Shown here one piece after another: positions 1 through 6,195 of a stretch of 10,121 bases of DNA; position 1 is the first letter of the stretch; the number at the start of each line of letters is the position of its first letter. The translations under genes were made by a program, and so were the position numbers. The notes beneath the pieces were generated by a model. That model saw only the letters and a list, made by a program, of their open reading frames with translations. It was not told the DNA's origin and searched no databases. Origin of the DNA: Halobacteriales archaeon (GTDB taxonomy: Archaea; Halobacteriota; Halobacteria; Halorutilales; JAHENH01); the NCBI GenBank assembly GCA_018609935.1, contig JAHENH010000027.1, forward strand, positions 1-10,121, given 5' to 3'.

Positions 1-146
1 CAGATGAAGGAACGGTTATAAACGTCAAAACAAGCGACAAAGCTTCAACAAATGATATACCAGACTGGATAGAGGAATCAGGAAATGAACTAGTTAATAT
101 AATAGAACATGAAGATTATTGGGATATATATGTAAAGAAAAAATGA
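1..146 (+). CDS. TusA/SirA-family sulfurtransferase, C-terminal part (5' end outside window)
   Basis: The reading frame enters from the left edge (first whole codon at base 3) and stops with TGA at 144-146, giving about 47 C-terminal residues. They contain the pattern G-T-V-I-N-V-x-T-S-D-K-A-S-x-x-D-I-P-x-W, then a G-N-E-L-V stretch and a final D-I-Y-V-K-K-K. This is the typical second half of TusA-like domains: a beta strand, an SDxA turn, a DIPxW helix, and a last strand ending in basic residues. The CPxP cysteine motif that carries the persulfide lies upstream and cannot be checked. TusA proteins are small cytosolic carriers that pass sulfane sulfur between enzymes. The stop overlaps the next start as ATGA, so this gene is almost certainly translated together with the flavoprotein. 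The family call is fairly sure; the physiological partner is inferred from the neighbours. Confidence 0.8.
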   Translation, partial: DEGTVINVKTSDKASTNDIPDWIEESGNELVNIIEHEDYWDIYVKKK

Positions 147-1285
147 CTGAAAAAATTACGGTTGTAGGAGGGGGGACGGGAGGGACAGTACTGGTGAACA
201 AACTCTCAAAAAAACTGCAAACCGAAATAAAAAAAGGGAAAGTAGAAATAAATCTAATCACCGATAATCCAAACCACATATATAAACCAATATTTTTATA
301 TGTAGCTTTTGGAAAAAAACAACCAAAAGAAGGGAAACGTCCAATAAAAGATTTGGTAGACAAAAAAATAAATCTAGATATAAATAAAGTTGTAAACATA
401 AATAAAGATGATAAAAAGTTAGAATTCGAAGATGGTGGAAAAACAGACTATGATTATTTAGTTCTTGCAACAGGATCCAAACTAGCCCCTGAAAATACTC
501 CAGGACTAAAAGAAGATGGCTATCATTTTTATGGGAAAAATGGAGCAACTGATCTCCGAGATACACTATCAGAATTCACGAAAGGTAATTTAGTATTAAG
601 TGTAATTGGTACTCCTCATATGTGTCCAGCTGCTCCTTTAGAATTTGTTTTTATTGCGGATGATTGGTTTAGAAAAAGGGAGATAAGAGATAATATAGAT
701 ATTACATATACATATCCAATACAAAGAATACATGCAGTAAAATCAATTGCAGAATGGGCAAAACCTAAATTTGAAAAAAGAGATATAAATTTTGAGACTT
801 TCTTTAATGTTGAATCAATAAATTCTGAAGAAAAAGTTATCTCTACTATGGAAGACAAAGAATTAGAATATGATTTGCTTGTTGGAATACCTCCCCATGA
901 GGGGGATGAATTAATAAAAAATTCAGGTTTTGGAGAAGATGGATGGGTAAATGTAGATAAAAATACGTTACAGACAGAAGAGTCAGAAGATATTTATGCT
1001 ATAGGAGATACAGCAGAGGTACCTACAAGTAAAGCAGGAAGTGTAGCTCATTATGAAGCAACTATTGTAGCAAATAGATTAACAAGCCGTGTTAGAGGTC
1101 AAACTCCTACTTCCAATTTTGATGGAAAAACATTATGTTTTATAGAAACAGGACTAGATAAGGCAAGCTTTGTTTCATTTAACTATAATAAAGAACCAAC
1201 TGTTCGTGAACCTTCAAAAATGCTACATTGGGCTAAACTTGCTTATAATGAATCGTATTGGTTAACAGCAAAAGGACTACTCTAA
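143..1285 (+). CDS. FAD-dependent oxidoreductase, sulfide:quinone oxidoreductase-like
   Basis: A 380-residue flavoprotein of the two-dinucleotide-binding-domain (pyridine nucleotide-disulfide) fold. The N-terminal FAD motif is VVGGGTGG at residues 7-14, the middle LATGS is at 108-112, and the second FAD contact, AIGD, ends at Asp289. Cys161 lies in H-M-C-P-A-A-P, the place of the first redox Cys of SQRs. Cys332 in L-C-F-I-E-T-G matches the second redox Cys (the CLADFG region of Acidithiobacillus SQR). These are the only two cysteines, so the third SQR cysteine (Cys128 type) is absent. The probable reaction is oxidation of sulfide or a persulfide with electrons passed to quinone or another acceptor at the membrane. 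The C-terminal region is short, with a W-A-K-L-A-Y segment that could be amphipathic. ATG 143 is chosen because it begins just before the first beta strand and overlaps the TusA stop; a TTG at 119 would add eight unlike residues. Flavocytochrome c-type sulfide dehydrogenase is an alternative. Substrate is inferred. Confidence 0.85.
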   Translation: MTEKITVVGGGTGGTVLVNKLSKKLQTEIKKGKVEINLITDNPNHIYKPIFLYVAFGKKQPKEGKRPIKDLVDKKINLDINKVVNINKDDKKLEFEDGGKTDYDYLVLATGSKLAPENTPGLKEDGYHFYGKNGATDLRDTLSEFTKGNLVLSVIGTPHMCPAAPLEFVFIADDWFRKREIRDNIDITYTYPIQRIHAVKSIAEWAKPKFEKRDINFETFFNVESINSEEKVISTMEDKELEYDLLVGIPPHEGDELIKNSGFGEDGWVNVDKNTLQTEESEDIYAIGDTAEVPTSKAGSVAHYEATIVANRLTSRVRGQTPTSNFDGKTLCFIETGLDKASFVSFNYNKEPTVREPSKMLHWAKLAYNESYWLTAKGLL

Positions 1286-1296
1286 AAAATCTAGTT

Positions 1297-1944
1297 ATGT
1301 CAGATAAAAAAGAAAAAGAAGGTAGAAAAGAACTTGAAAAAGCTATTGAAGAAAATCCTGAAGAAGTAGCTAAATTTATAGAGAGAATAGGGTTAATAAA
1401 TGAATTCCTAGATACAACTGCACTTGCGAAATCTGCACTTGATGATGAAATGGTAAAAGAACTTACAAAAAATTCAGAATTTTTAATGGAATCAATTGAT
1501 GGTCTTTCATCACCTGAAACTACCAGATTATCAGAAGAAATAGGTCAAAACGCAGAAGAACTAAATAAAATATTAAAAAAGATAGTATATTTAGAAAAAA
1601 ACGGATCATTAGATAATCTAATAGAAATTGCTGATACTGTATCTCTTCTTACAGAGGCAATGGATGATGAGATGGTTAAATCACTCTCTAAACTGGAAAG
1701 TTCTTTAGGTGAACTAGCAAATACGACTTCAGACACAGATATAACCAAAAGTCTTAAAATTATTTTAGAATCAATAGGCGAAACCAATGAAATTGAAAAA
1801 CCACCAGAAAAAATTGGAATGTTTGGATTGTTAAAAGCTCTACGAGACCCAAAAGTACAGAGAGGACTAGGGTTTCTTATACTTATAACAAAATTAATAG
1901 GAAAAAATATAGAAAAAACAGAAAACAAAACAAATAAACAATAA
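1297..1944 (+). CDS. DUF1641 domain protein
   Basis: A 215-residue, mostly helical, charged protein that starts 11 nt after the flavoprotein stop. The DUF1641 signature is clear near the C-terminus: G-x-F-G-L-L-K-A-L-R-D-P-K-V-Q-R-G-L-G-F at about residues 174-193, followed by a hydrophobic helix (194-202) and a Lys/Asn-rich tail. The body contains an internal duplication: D-D-E-M-V-K-x-L occurs at 49-56 and again at 123-130, each after an A/S-L-x-x-x-A-L/M helix. DUF1641 has no proven biochemical role. In archaea and bacteria it is often found beside SQR-like flavoproteins or formate-dehydrogenase-type enzymes, so a role as partner, assembly or membrane-docking protein of the flavoprotein is an inference. 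ATG 1297 is chosen; a TTG at 1258 would run back into the flavoprotein gene. No Shine-Dalgarno sequence is seen, so it is probably reached by coupling within the operon. Confidence 0.85.
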   Translation: MSDKKEKEGRKELEKAIEENPEEVAKFIERIGLINEFLDTTALAKSALDDEMVKELTKNSEFLMESIDGLSSPETTRLSEEIGQNAEELNKILKKIVYLEKNGSLDNLIEIADTVSLLTEAMDDEMVKSLSKLESSLGELANTTSDTDITKSLKIILESIGETNEIEKPPEKIGMFGLLKALRDPKVQRGLGFLILITKLIGKNIEKTENKTNKQ

Positions 1945-2204
1945 TTAATTTTACTCTGTTTTAATCTTTTATCAAGGCAGACCCAGATCTAGTATATATT
2001 GAGGATTTCAAGAAGTATAATATATTTTTAATATTTTTATATAAATATTATATTTTAATATAGATAAAATATATTTACGATATTAATAAACATATACTAA
2101 TTTTGAGTGTTAGTTAATAATTTCAAAATTTTAAATTTTATAATTTAAAGTAGTTATTTATTGATTTATTTATCCAGTCTAAGTTTTGATGCAAAATAAA
2201 TGTA
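1945..2204. other. AT-rich spacer with T-rich transcript end and no gene
   Basis: No open frame with coding character is present on either strand. T-rich stretches at 1949-1970, just after the DUF1641 stop, are the likely termination zone of the sulfur operon; archaeal RNA polymerase can stop on U-tracts without a hairpin. An all-A/T inverted repeat, AATATTT-N6-AAATATT at 2030-2049, is visible but expected in DNA of this composition. The remainder leads into the methyltransferase promoter. Confidence 0.5.
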
Positions 2205-2214
2205 TTTTTTTATA
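2205..2214 (+). promoter_or_regulatory. Probable TATA box of the methyltransferase gene
   Basis: The run TTTTTTTATA ends 21 nt before ATG 2236 and is centred about 27 nt before it. That is the archaeal TATA distance for a transcript starting at or within a few bases of the start codon. No ribosome binding site precedes the ATG. The surrounding DNA is very AT-rich, so the exact box is uncertain. Confidence 0.4.
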
Positions 2215-2235
2215 GAATAGACATAATTTTTATTT

Positions 2236-2796
2236 ATGGGAAAACATATATTTGACTTTTCTAAAGCAGATAAGTTAGAGGAAGATGTTAACCGCTATCG
2301 TTTTCTATCGACAGAGGAATTACTATGGTCGATTTCAATTAAAAACTATGGAGAAATATTAGATATTGGTAGTGGAACTGGATTTTATACAGATGATATC
2401 GCTCCATATTTTGATAAGATATATGCAATTGATATCCAAAAAGAAATGCATAAATACTATATTAATAAGGGAAAGCCTGAAAATGTGGAATTAATTATAG
2501 CTAGTGTGGGGAATATGCCTTTTAATTCCGGTTTTATAGAAGTTGCATTTTCGACTATGACTTTTCATGAATTTGCTGATGAAAATTCATTAAGTGAAAT
2601 TAATAGAATTCTTGAATCTGGTGGGAAATTAGTAATAGTTGATTGGTCTGGAACTGGAGAAAGTGTAAGTGGACCACCATTAGATAAAAGATTTAAACCT
2701 AAAGAAGCAATAAATTATCTAAATATGTCAGGTTTCCGGATTGAATTTAAAGCTTTTCGTCCTGAAACATTTATGTTGATCTGTAAAAATAAATAA
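2236..2796 (+). CDS. Class I SAM-dependent methyltransferase
   Basis: A 186-residue cytosolic enzyme with the Rossmann-type methyltransferase fold. Motif I (SAM binding) is L-D-I-G-S-G-T-G-F-Y-T at residues 42-52. The acidic residue that binds the ribose is Asp66 at the end of the next strand (I-Y-A-I-D). N-M-P-F matches motif II/III, F-S-T-M-T-F-H-E-F matches motif IV, and S-G-G-K-L-V-I-V-D-W matches the post-motif strand of UbiE-like enzymes. The N-terminus, F-D-F-S-K-A-D-K-L-E followed by R-Y-R-F-L-S-T-E-E-L-L, is the substrate-side cap and resembles a subfamily I associate with haloarchaea. The length is normal for a minimal one-domain enzyme. The substrate cannot be told from sequence. 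The gene is transcribed alone and converges on the regulator gene at 2906-3295. The ATG fits the conserved N-terminus and lies at TATA distance from its promoter. Confidence 0.88.
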   Translation: MGKHIFDFSKADKLEEDVNRYRFLSTEELLWSISIKNYGEILDIGSGTGFYTDDIAPYFDKIYAIDIQKEMHKYYINKGKPENVELIIASVGNMPFNSGFIEVAFSTMTFHEFADENSLSEINRILESGGKLVIVDWSGTGESVSGPPLDKRFKPKEAINYLNMSGFRIEFKAFRPETFMLICKNK

Positions 2797-2830
2797 AAAA
2801 TTTTTGATATCCAATAATTTCAAGAGGGAT

Positions 2831-2875
2831 ATAAAATTAAAAAAATTAATAATTTTTTCAATTTTATATTTTTTT
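2831..2875. terminator. Hairpin terminator between convergent genes
   Basis: An inverted repeat has a 17-nt left arm at 2831-2847 and a right arm at 2851-2867. It pairs at 16 of 17 positions around a 3-nt loop and is followed on the plus strand by T7 at 2869-2875. It lies 34 nt after the methyltransferase stop and 38 nt past the end of the convergent minus-strand gene. The plus-strand reading is the better terminator. On the minus strand the downstream arm itself is T-rich, so it may stop both transcripts. Confidence 0.65.
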
Positions 2876-2905
2876 GCTTTAATGTCTTTTATTATATTAG
2901 TTGAT

Positions 2906-3295
2906 TTAGTTATTCAGTTTTTCTTTTTTATATTTTTCTCGGAATTCATCTATTAACTGTCCCATAGTTGCATACCAGTCATTTAACATTCTTTGTAGCT
3001 CATTGGCAATTTCTTCTGAATTAGATGTAATATATACATGGCAATATCCACCCTCATCATAGTTTATTTGTTTTTTTTGTATAAGCCCAGCCTGCAGTAG
3101 TCTCTGTATTGATCTATATGTTGTAGATCTTTCTCTATTAATTTCTTCTGAAATTTCATCGACACTCATAAATTCTGAATTTTGAGCAAGTAAACGGAAT
3201 ATCCTTTTATCAAGTTCTTTTAAACCCAAAAAACAATCAAGAACTTCATCACAATCTAGCTCTTTGATAAGATAATCTTTTATTGAATTTTCCAT
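2906..3295 (-). CDS. TrmB-like winged helix-turn-helix transcriptional regulator
   Basis: A 129-residue probable DNA-binding regulator. Residues about 27-76 form a winged-helix domain: L-D-K-R-I-F-R-L-L-A, then M-S-V-D-E-I-S-E-E-I, then the recognition helix E-R-S-T-T-Y-R-S-I-Q-R-L-L-Q-A-G-L, and a wing at I-N-Y-D-E-G-G-Y-C-H-V-Y. A C-terminal helix (L-Q-R-M-L-N-D-W-Y-A-T-M-G-Q-L-I) probably makes the dimer. It lacks the sugar-binding domain of full-length TrmB. Three cysteines (15, 21 and 85) are placed in the N-terminal C-D-E-V-L-D-C segment and at the wing, so thiol or metal sensing is possible but unproven. ATG 3295 is chosen because the family-like sequence begins there. A GTG at 3346 would add 17 residues and lies close to the predicted transcript start, so the longer form is a real alternative. 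The target genes are unknown. Confidence 0.8.
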   Translation of the reverse strand: MENSIKDYLIKELDCDEVLDCFLGLKELDKRIFRLLAQNSEFMSVDEISEEINRERSTTYRSIQRLLQAGLIQKKQINYDEGGYCHVYITSNSEEIANELQRMLNDWYATMGQLIDEFREKYKKEKLNN

Positions 3296-3369
3296 GTTAT
3301 TAATTAGCTTAAGTATACCTACATTAAAAGATTGTATATTTTGCACACAACTGACAAACTAAAATAGAG

Positions 3370-3380
3370 GTTTATTTAAA
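3370..3380 (-). promoter_or_regulatory. TATA box of the TrmB-like regulator gene
   Basis: Read on the minus strand, the motif TTTAAATAAAC is centred about 27 nt before position 3348. A transcript would begin near 3348, either almost leaderless at GTG 3346 or with a leader of about 53 nt before ATG 3295. This promoter is the main argument for the longer form of the protein. Confidence 0.45.
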
Positions 3381-3417
3381 AAATATCTGATACATTTTAT
3401 TTATCTTAAATATATCT

Positions 3418-3445
3418 AAAAAAAATATTTTTTTACAAAAAAGAA
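3418..3445 (-). terminator. T-tract termination zone after the Usp gene
   Basis: On the minus strand, downstream of the Usp stop, the sequence carries a T6 run followed by an A7-T-A-T8 segment. T-runs of this kind commonly end archaeal transcripts. No G+C-containing stem accompanies them, so the call rests only on the T-runs and the position. Confidence 0.4.
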
Positions 3446-3483
3446 TTATCAAACTATATTGGTAAACCATAGATCTATATATT

Positions 3484-4224
3484 CTATCCATTTTTTTCTT
3501 TATTCTTATCTGCTAATTTACGCACAGCGATTACTGGTCCAAGGGATTCTTTAGCTATTTTTTCTGAAGTTTCACCAAAAACTAGAGACTTAAAAGATGG
3601 TTGAGTTTCTCCCATAACAACAGCATCAAATTTTATACTTTCCTCTATTATTGTGTTAATCGGGTTCGAGGAAGTAACTACTTCTTGACTTATTAATTCT
3701 TTCCTTATATTTATTTTTTCCAAGATTTCAATAGAATTTTTTATCAATTTTTCCGTATCTATACTATTATCTTCTTCGTTTTCTATAACACTAAACAATT
3801 TTACATGTATATTTTTATTCGAAATTAATGAGCCCACGAAACTTATGATGTTTTCAACATTTGATGTCTCTCGAATAGGCACCAATATTTTTTCTATCTT
3901 GATTTTTGGATTGGGTATAAGAAAAGCTATACAGTTTGTCTCATCTGCTATTCTTTCAAATGTCTTTTCTCTATCATGGGTAAAAATAAGACGTGTTTCT
4001 ACATCTTCATTGTTTTCAAAAGATTTCTTAAGCTCCTGTAAAGATTTTTTTGCTCTGTCTCCAAACTGCATTTTAGCTTGTCCAGGAGCAGTCTGCTCAG
4101 GCAAAACATGATACCCTAAGATAACTACTCGGACATTGGATAAAAAATTAACTAGACCATCAGATATGATTTCTCCTTCTAGTACTCTAACAGAAATTAA
4201 AACTCTTGGCTTCTGTTTTAACAT
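3484..4224 (-). CDS. Universal stress protein (tandem UspA-like domains)
   Basis: A 246-residue soluble protein made of two UspA-like alpha/beta halves. The first (about 1-105) begins R-V-L-I-S-V-R and is divergent. The second begins K-I-L-V-P-I-R-E-T at about 113-121 and ends with D-A-V-V-M-G-E-T-Q, F-G-E-T-S-E-K-I-A and P-V-I-A-V-R. The ATP loop of classical Usps, G-x2-G-x9-G-S/T, is only partly kept: Gly205 and Gly217 are present, but Gln208 stands for the second glycine and Glu218 for the Ser/Thr. It may bind nucleotide weakly or not at all. The ATG shares a base with the permease stop (TAATG), so the two are translationally coupled. Usp proteins encoded beside, or fused to, APC permeases are common in archaea and are thought to act as cytosolic regulatory partners of the transporter; that role is an inference here. 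Confidence 0.85.
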   Translation of the reverse strand: MLKQKPRVLISVRVLEGEIISDGLVNFLSNVRVVILGYHVLPEQTAPGQAKMQFGDRAKKSLQELKKSFENNEDVETRLIFTHDREKTFERIADETNCIAFLIPNPKIKIEKILVPIRETSNVENIISFVGSLISNKNIHVKLFSVIENEEDNSIDTEKLIKNSIEILEKINIRKELISQEVVTSSNPINTIIEESIKFDAVVMGETQPSFKSLVFGETSEKIAKESLGPVIAVRKLADKNKEKNG

Positions 4225-5663
4225 TATAACATACCTTTAAGTTTAATATCTCGGGCATAATAATAATACCACCCAATAGTTACCAACATAATCAACAAAC
4301 CTATTAACTTAGATATTAAACTCATAAATAAAATTAATCCAAAGCTTGCTATTCCCCCAATTAATGGTATAACTGGATAGAGAGGAACTCTGAAATCGGG
4401 GTCATACCATTCTGGTTCATTTCTTCTAAGAAAAATTAAAGAAAAACACATCAAACCATACATTATTAGGTGTAAAAAAGAAGCAACTTCTGCAAGTACT
4501 TCTACCCTACCTAACCCTATCAATACAAGTATAGGACCTACAGACATCAAAAGAGCAGTATGTGGTGTTCCATATCTAAAATTTATTTTACTTGCCCATT
4601 TTGGTAAAATAGCATCCTTACTTAGAGCATATATAGCTCTAGATGTACTTAGTATAGATGCATTGGCACTAGAAATTGTGGCCAACAATCCACCAATCAA
4701 AATTACTATCGCACCTGCTAAACCCAAATAATCTCTTGCGACTTCCACTATTGCTGTCTCACCTAACGTTTCCAGCGTATTACTTCCAAATGCACTTGTG
4801 GCTACAAATATAGTTAATACATATAGTATACTTACAATTAATACTGATCCAACCATAGCAAGAGGGAGGTTCCTACCTGGATTTTTGATTTCGCCTGCAA
4901 CTGTAGCAACTTGTGCAAACCCTAGATATGACGTAAACACCAAAGCTGCCGTAGATATGACAGGAAAATATCCGAACCTGAAAAATCTTTCAGGGAGACT
5001 AGGTCTACCGAATACTCCAAAAGAATCAAGTCCTCCATAAACAAGAAATAAAACTAAAATAGTTAGTAATAATCCAACAACTATATTTTGAAGTTTTGCT
5101 ACATTCTCTGTACCAGTTATATTTAAAACTGTAAAGAAAACTCCAAAAACAACAGCCAGTGGAATAACAGGATTAAATCCACCAAGATTTATACCTATTT
5201 CTTTCAAAACAGCAGTTGCGTAATGTCCGAATCCAACCAAATAGAATGCAGAAGCAAATACTAAACCAAACCAAAGTCCAAGACCTACAATAGAACCGAA
5301 TAATGTACCCATACCTCTAGAAATAAAATAATATCCCCCACCACTTTTTGGCATAGCAGTTGCAAGCTCAGAAGTTATTAGTGCAACAAGCAAAGCTATA
5401 ACTGCACCAATAGCAAAAGAAAGAGCAGCTGAAAGACCAGCTTTACCTGCAGCAAGTCCAGGAAATACAAAAATTCCGGCACCAATCATAGTTCCCACAC
5501 CAATAGCAAGTCCTCCTATTAAACCTATAGATCTTTCTAGTTCAACTCCTTCCTCATATACTGTAGCTTGATCAGTTACTTCAGATTCTTCTATTTCCGG
5601 CAATTCACTTTCCATATTTTCTCCAAAACCAGATATATCTATCCCACCATCCACATCTACCAT
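4224..5663 (-). CDS. APC-family amino-acid permease
   Basis: A 479-residue integral membrane protein with about 12 hydrophobic segments after an acidic cytosolic N-terminus of about 45 residues. Transmembrane segment 1 carries the unwound substrate-binding G-A-G-I-F at 61-65, preceded by I-G-V-G-T-M-I. The loop signature [11 protein letters not shown] at 257-267 is the hallmark conserved region of the APC superfamily. T-S-Y-L-G-F follows a proline-containing helix, as in segment 6 of APC carriers. The last part, [11 protein letters not shown], is also typical. The function is amino-acid (or polyamine) uptake or exchange driven by an ion gradient; the specific substrate is not readable. It heads an operon with the Usp gene. 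ATG 5663 is chosen because it sits at promoter distance from a TATA box; an internal ATG at residue 17 is a less likely alternative. The acidic tail fits a saline lifestyle but does not prove it. Confidence 0.92.
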   Translation of the reverse strand: MVDVDGGIDISGFGENMESELPEIEESEVTDQATVYEEGVELERSIGLIGGLAIGVGTMIGAGIFVFPGLAAGKAGLSAALSFAIGAVIALLVALITSELATAMPKSGGGYYFISRGMGTLFGSIVGLGLWFGLVFASAFYLVGFGHYATAVLKEIGINLGGFNPVIPLAVVFGVFFTVLNITGTENVAKLQNIVVGLLLTILVLFLVYGGLDSFGVFGRPSLPERFFRFGYFPVISTAALVFTSYLGFAQVATVAGEIKNPGRNLPLAMVGSVLIVSILYVLTIFVATSAFGSNTLETLGETAIVEVARDYLGLAGAIVILIGGLLATISSANASILSTSRAIYALSKDAILPKWASKINFRYGTPHTALLMSVGPILVLIGLGRVEVLAEVASFLHLIMYGLMCFSLIFLRRNEPEWYDPDFRVPLYPVIPLIGGIASFGLILFMSLISKLIGLLIMLVTIGWYYYYARDIKLKGML

Positions 5664-5691
5664 AATCTAAAAAAATATACCAAAACACTTA

Positions 5692-5701
5692 TTATTTAAA
5701 T
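5692..5701 (-). promoter_or_regulatory. TATA box of the permease-Usp operon
   Basis: On the minus strand the motif ATTTAAATAA is centred about 33 nt before ATG 5663. It predicts transcription starting around 5668-5670, hence a leader of only five to seven bases. No Shine-Dalgarno sequence is present. Confidence 0.5.
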
Positions 5702-6037
5702 GTGAAAGCACATCAATAAATAATATAGAATTATCCTTCTCTACCATTTTATTTTTCAGTTCCTTATTTTTTGAAGATAGATTTTACTATGTATTGATTG
5801 CGTATTTTATCTGTTCTCATATTTAAAAAAGGTATATATAGAGTTATTTTATCATAATTTTGATATTAATTACTTAATACTTAACACAAACTTTATTAGT
5901 TTATAATGGTATACAAAATTAGATATTTACTAAATAATAAAAAATATAAAATAATATAAAATATATCTTTTATCTAAAATTTTAGTAAAGGAAAAATTCA
6001 AAAGTAAAATAATTTATTTCTAAATAATACATTTTTC

Positions 6038-6055
6038 TTTCAGAAATTTCTGAAA
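6038..6055. repeat. 18-bp perfect palindrome
   Basis: TTTCAGAAATTTCTGAAA is a perfect inverted repeat with no spacer, in a gene-free region. A partial echo (AAATTT followed by CTTAA) continues to its right. The lack of a loop argues against a terminator hairpin. The symmetry suits a binding site for a dimeric protein. Which gene it would serve is unclear, because the nearest start codon (5663) is 375 bp away. Confidence 0.5.
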
Positions 6056-6062
6056 AAAATTT

Positions 6063-6140
6063 CTTAACTATGAACTTACTGACTCCTACTTATCCTGTGT
6101 TGGGACATGCTCATTGCGTTACTCCTTGAGGCTTAGGTTT
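6063..6140. other. Unexplained G+C-rich island in AT-rich spacer
   Basis: Roughly 44% G+C by eye over about 70 bases, against less than 20% on either side. Such islands in AT-rich genomes often mark structured RNA, an insertion-sequence end or remnant coding DNA. I see no tRNA or rRNA features and only weak 3-4 bp stems, such as TCC/GGA around a GTGTT-containing loop. A 19-codon frame (ATG 6070 to TGA 6127) exists, but nothing supports its translation. Left unassigned. Confidence 0.35.
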
Positions 6141-6195
6141 AATCTATAATAGTTAAAATAGAATATTTTCATATGTTCTGTTTATGTTTTTTGTT

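Larger units (their letters stand above)
5702..6195. other. Gene-free spacer between permease promoter and decayed hydrolase
   Basis: Neither strand holds a convincing open frame. Most of it is extremely AT-rich, with a TATATATA at 5832-5839 that could be an unassigned promoter. Two items stand out and are listed separately: a perfect palindrome at 6038-6055 and a G+C-richer island at about 6063-6140. The stretch after 6140 is T-rich and lies just past the 3' end of the minus-strand hydrolase remnant. Confidence 0.5.

Noticed and set aside
1545..1928. Minus-strand open frame opposite the DUF1641 gene
   Set aside because: It mirrors the coding strand, has no family-like motif and no promoter, while the plus strand carries the DUF1641 signature.
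2030..2049. AT-only inverted repeat AATATTT-N6-AAATATT
   Set aside because: Repeats made only of A and T are expected by chance in DNA of this composition.
3469..3478. 10-bp palindrome ATAGATCTAT just beyond the Usp stop
   Set aside because: Short, at a 3' end, and not repeated near a promoter; probably chance.
4798..5040. Plus-strand open frame inside the permease
   Set aside because: It is a shadow of the conserved permease core including the GEIKNPGR signature; no promoter or motif of its own.
6070..6129. 19-codon frame in the G+C-rich island
   Set aside because: Too short, no promoter at the right distance and no known family; the island is kept only as an unexplained feature.
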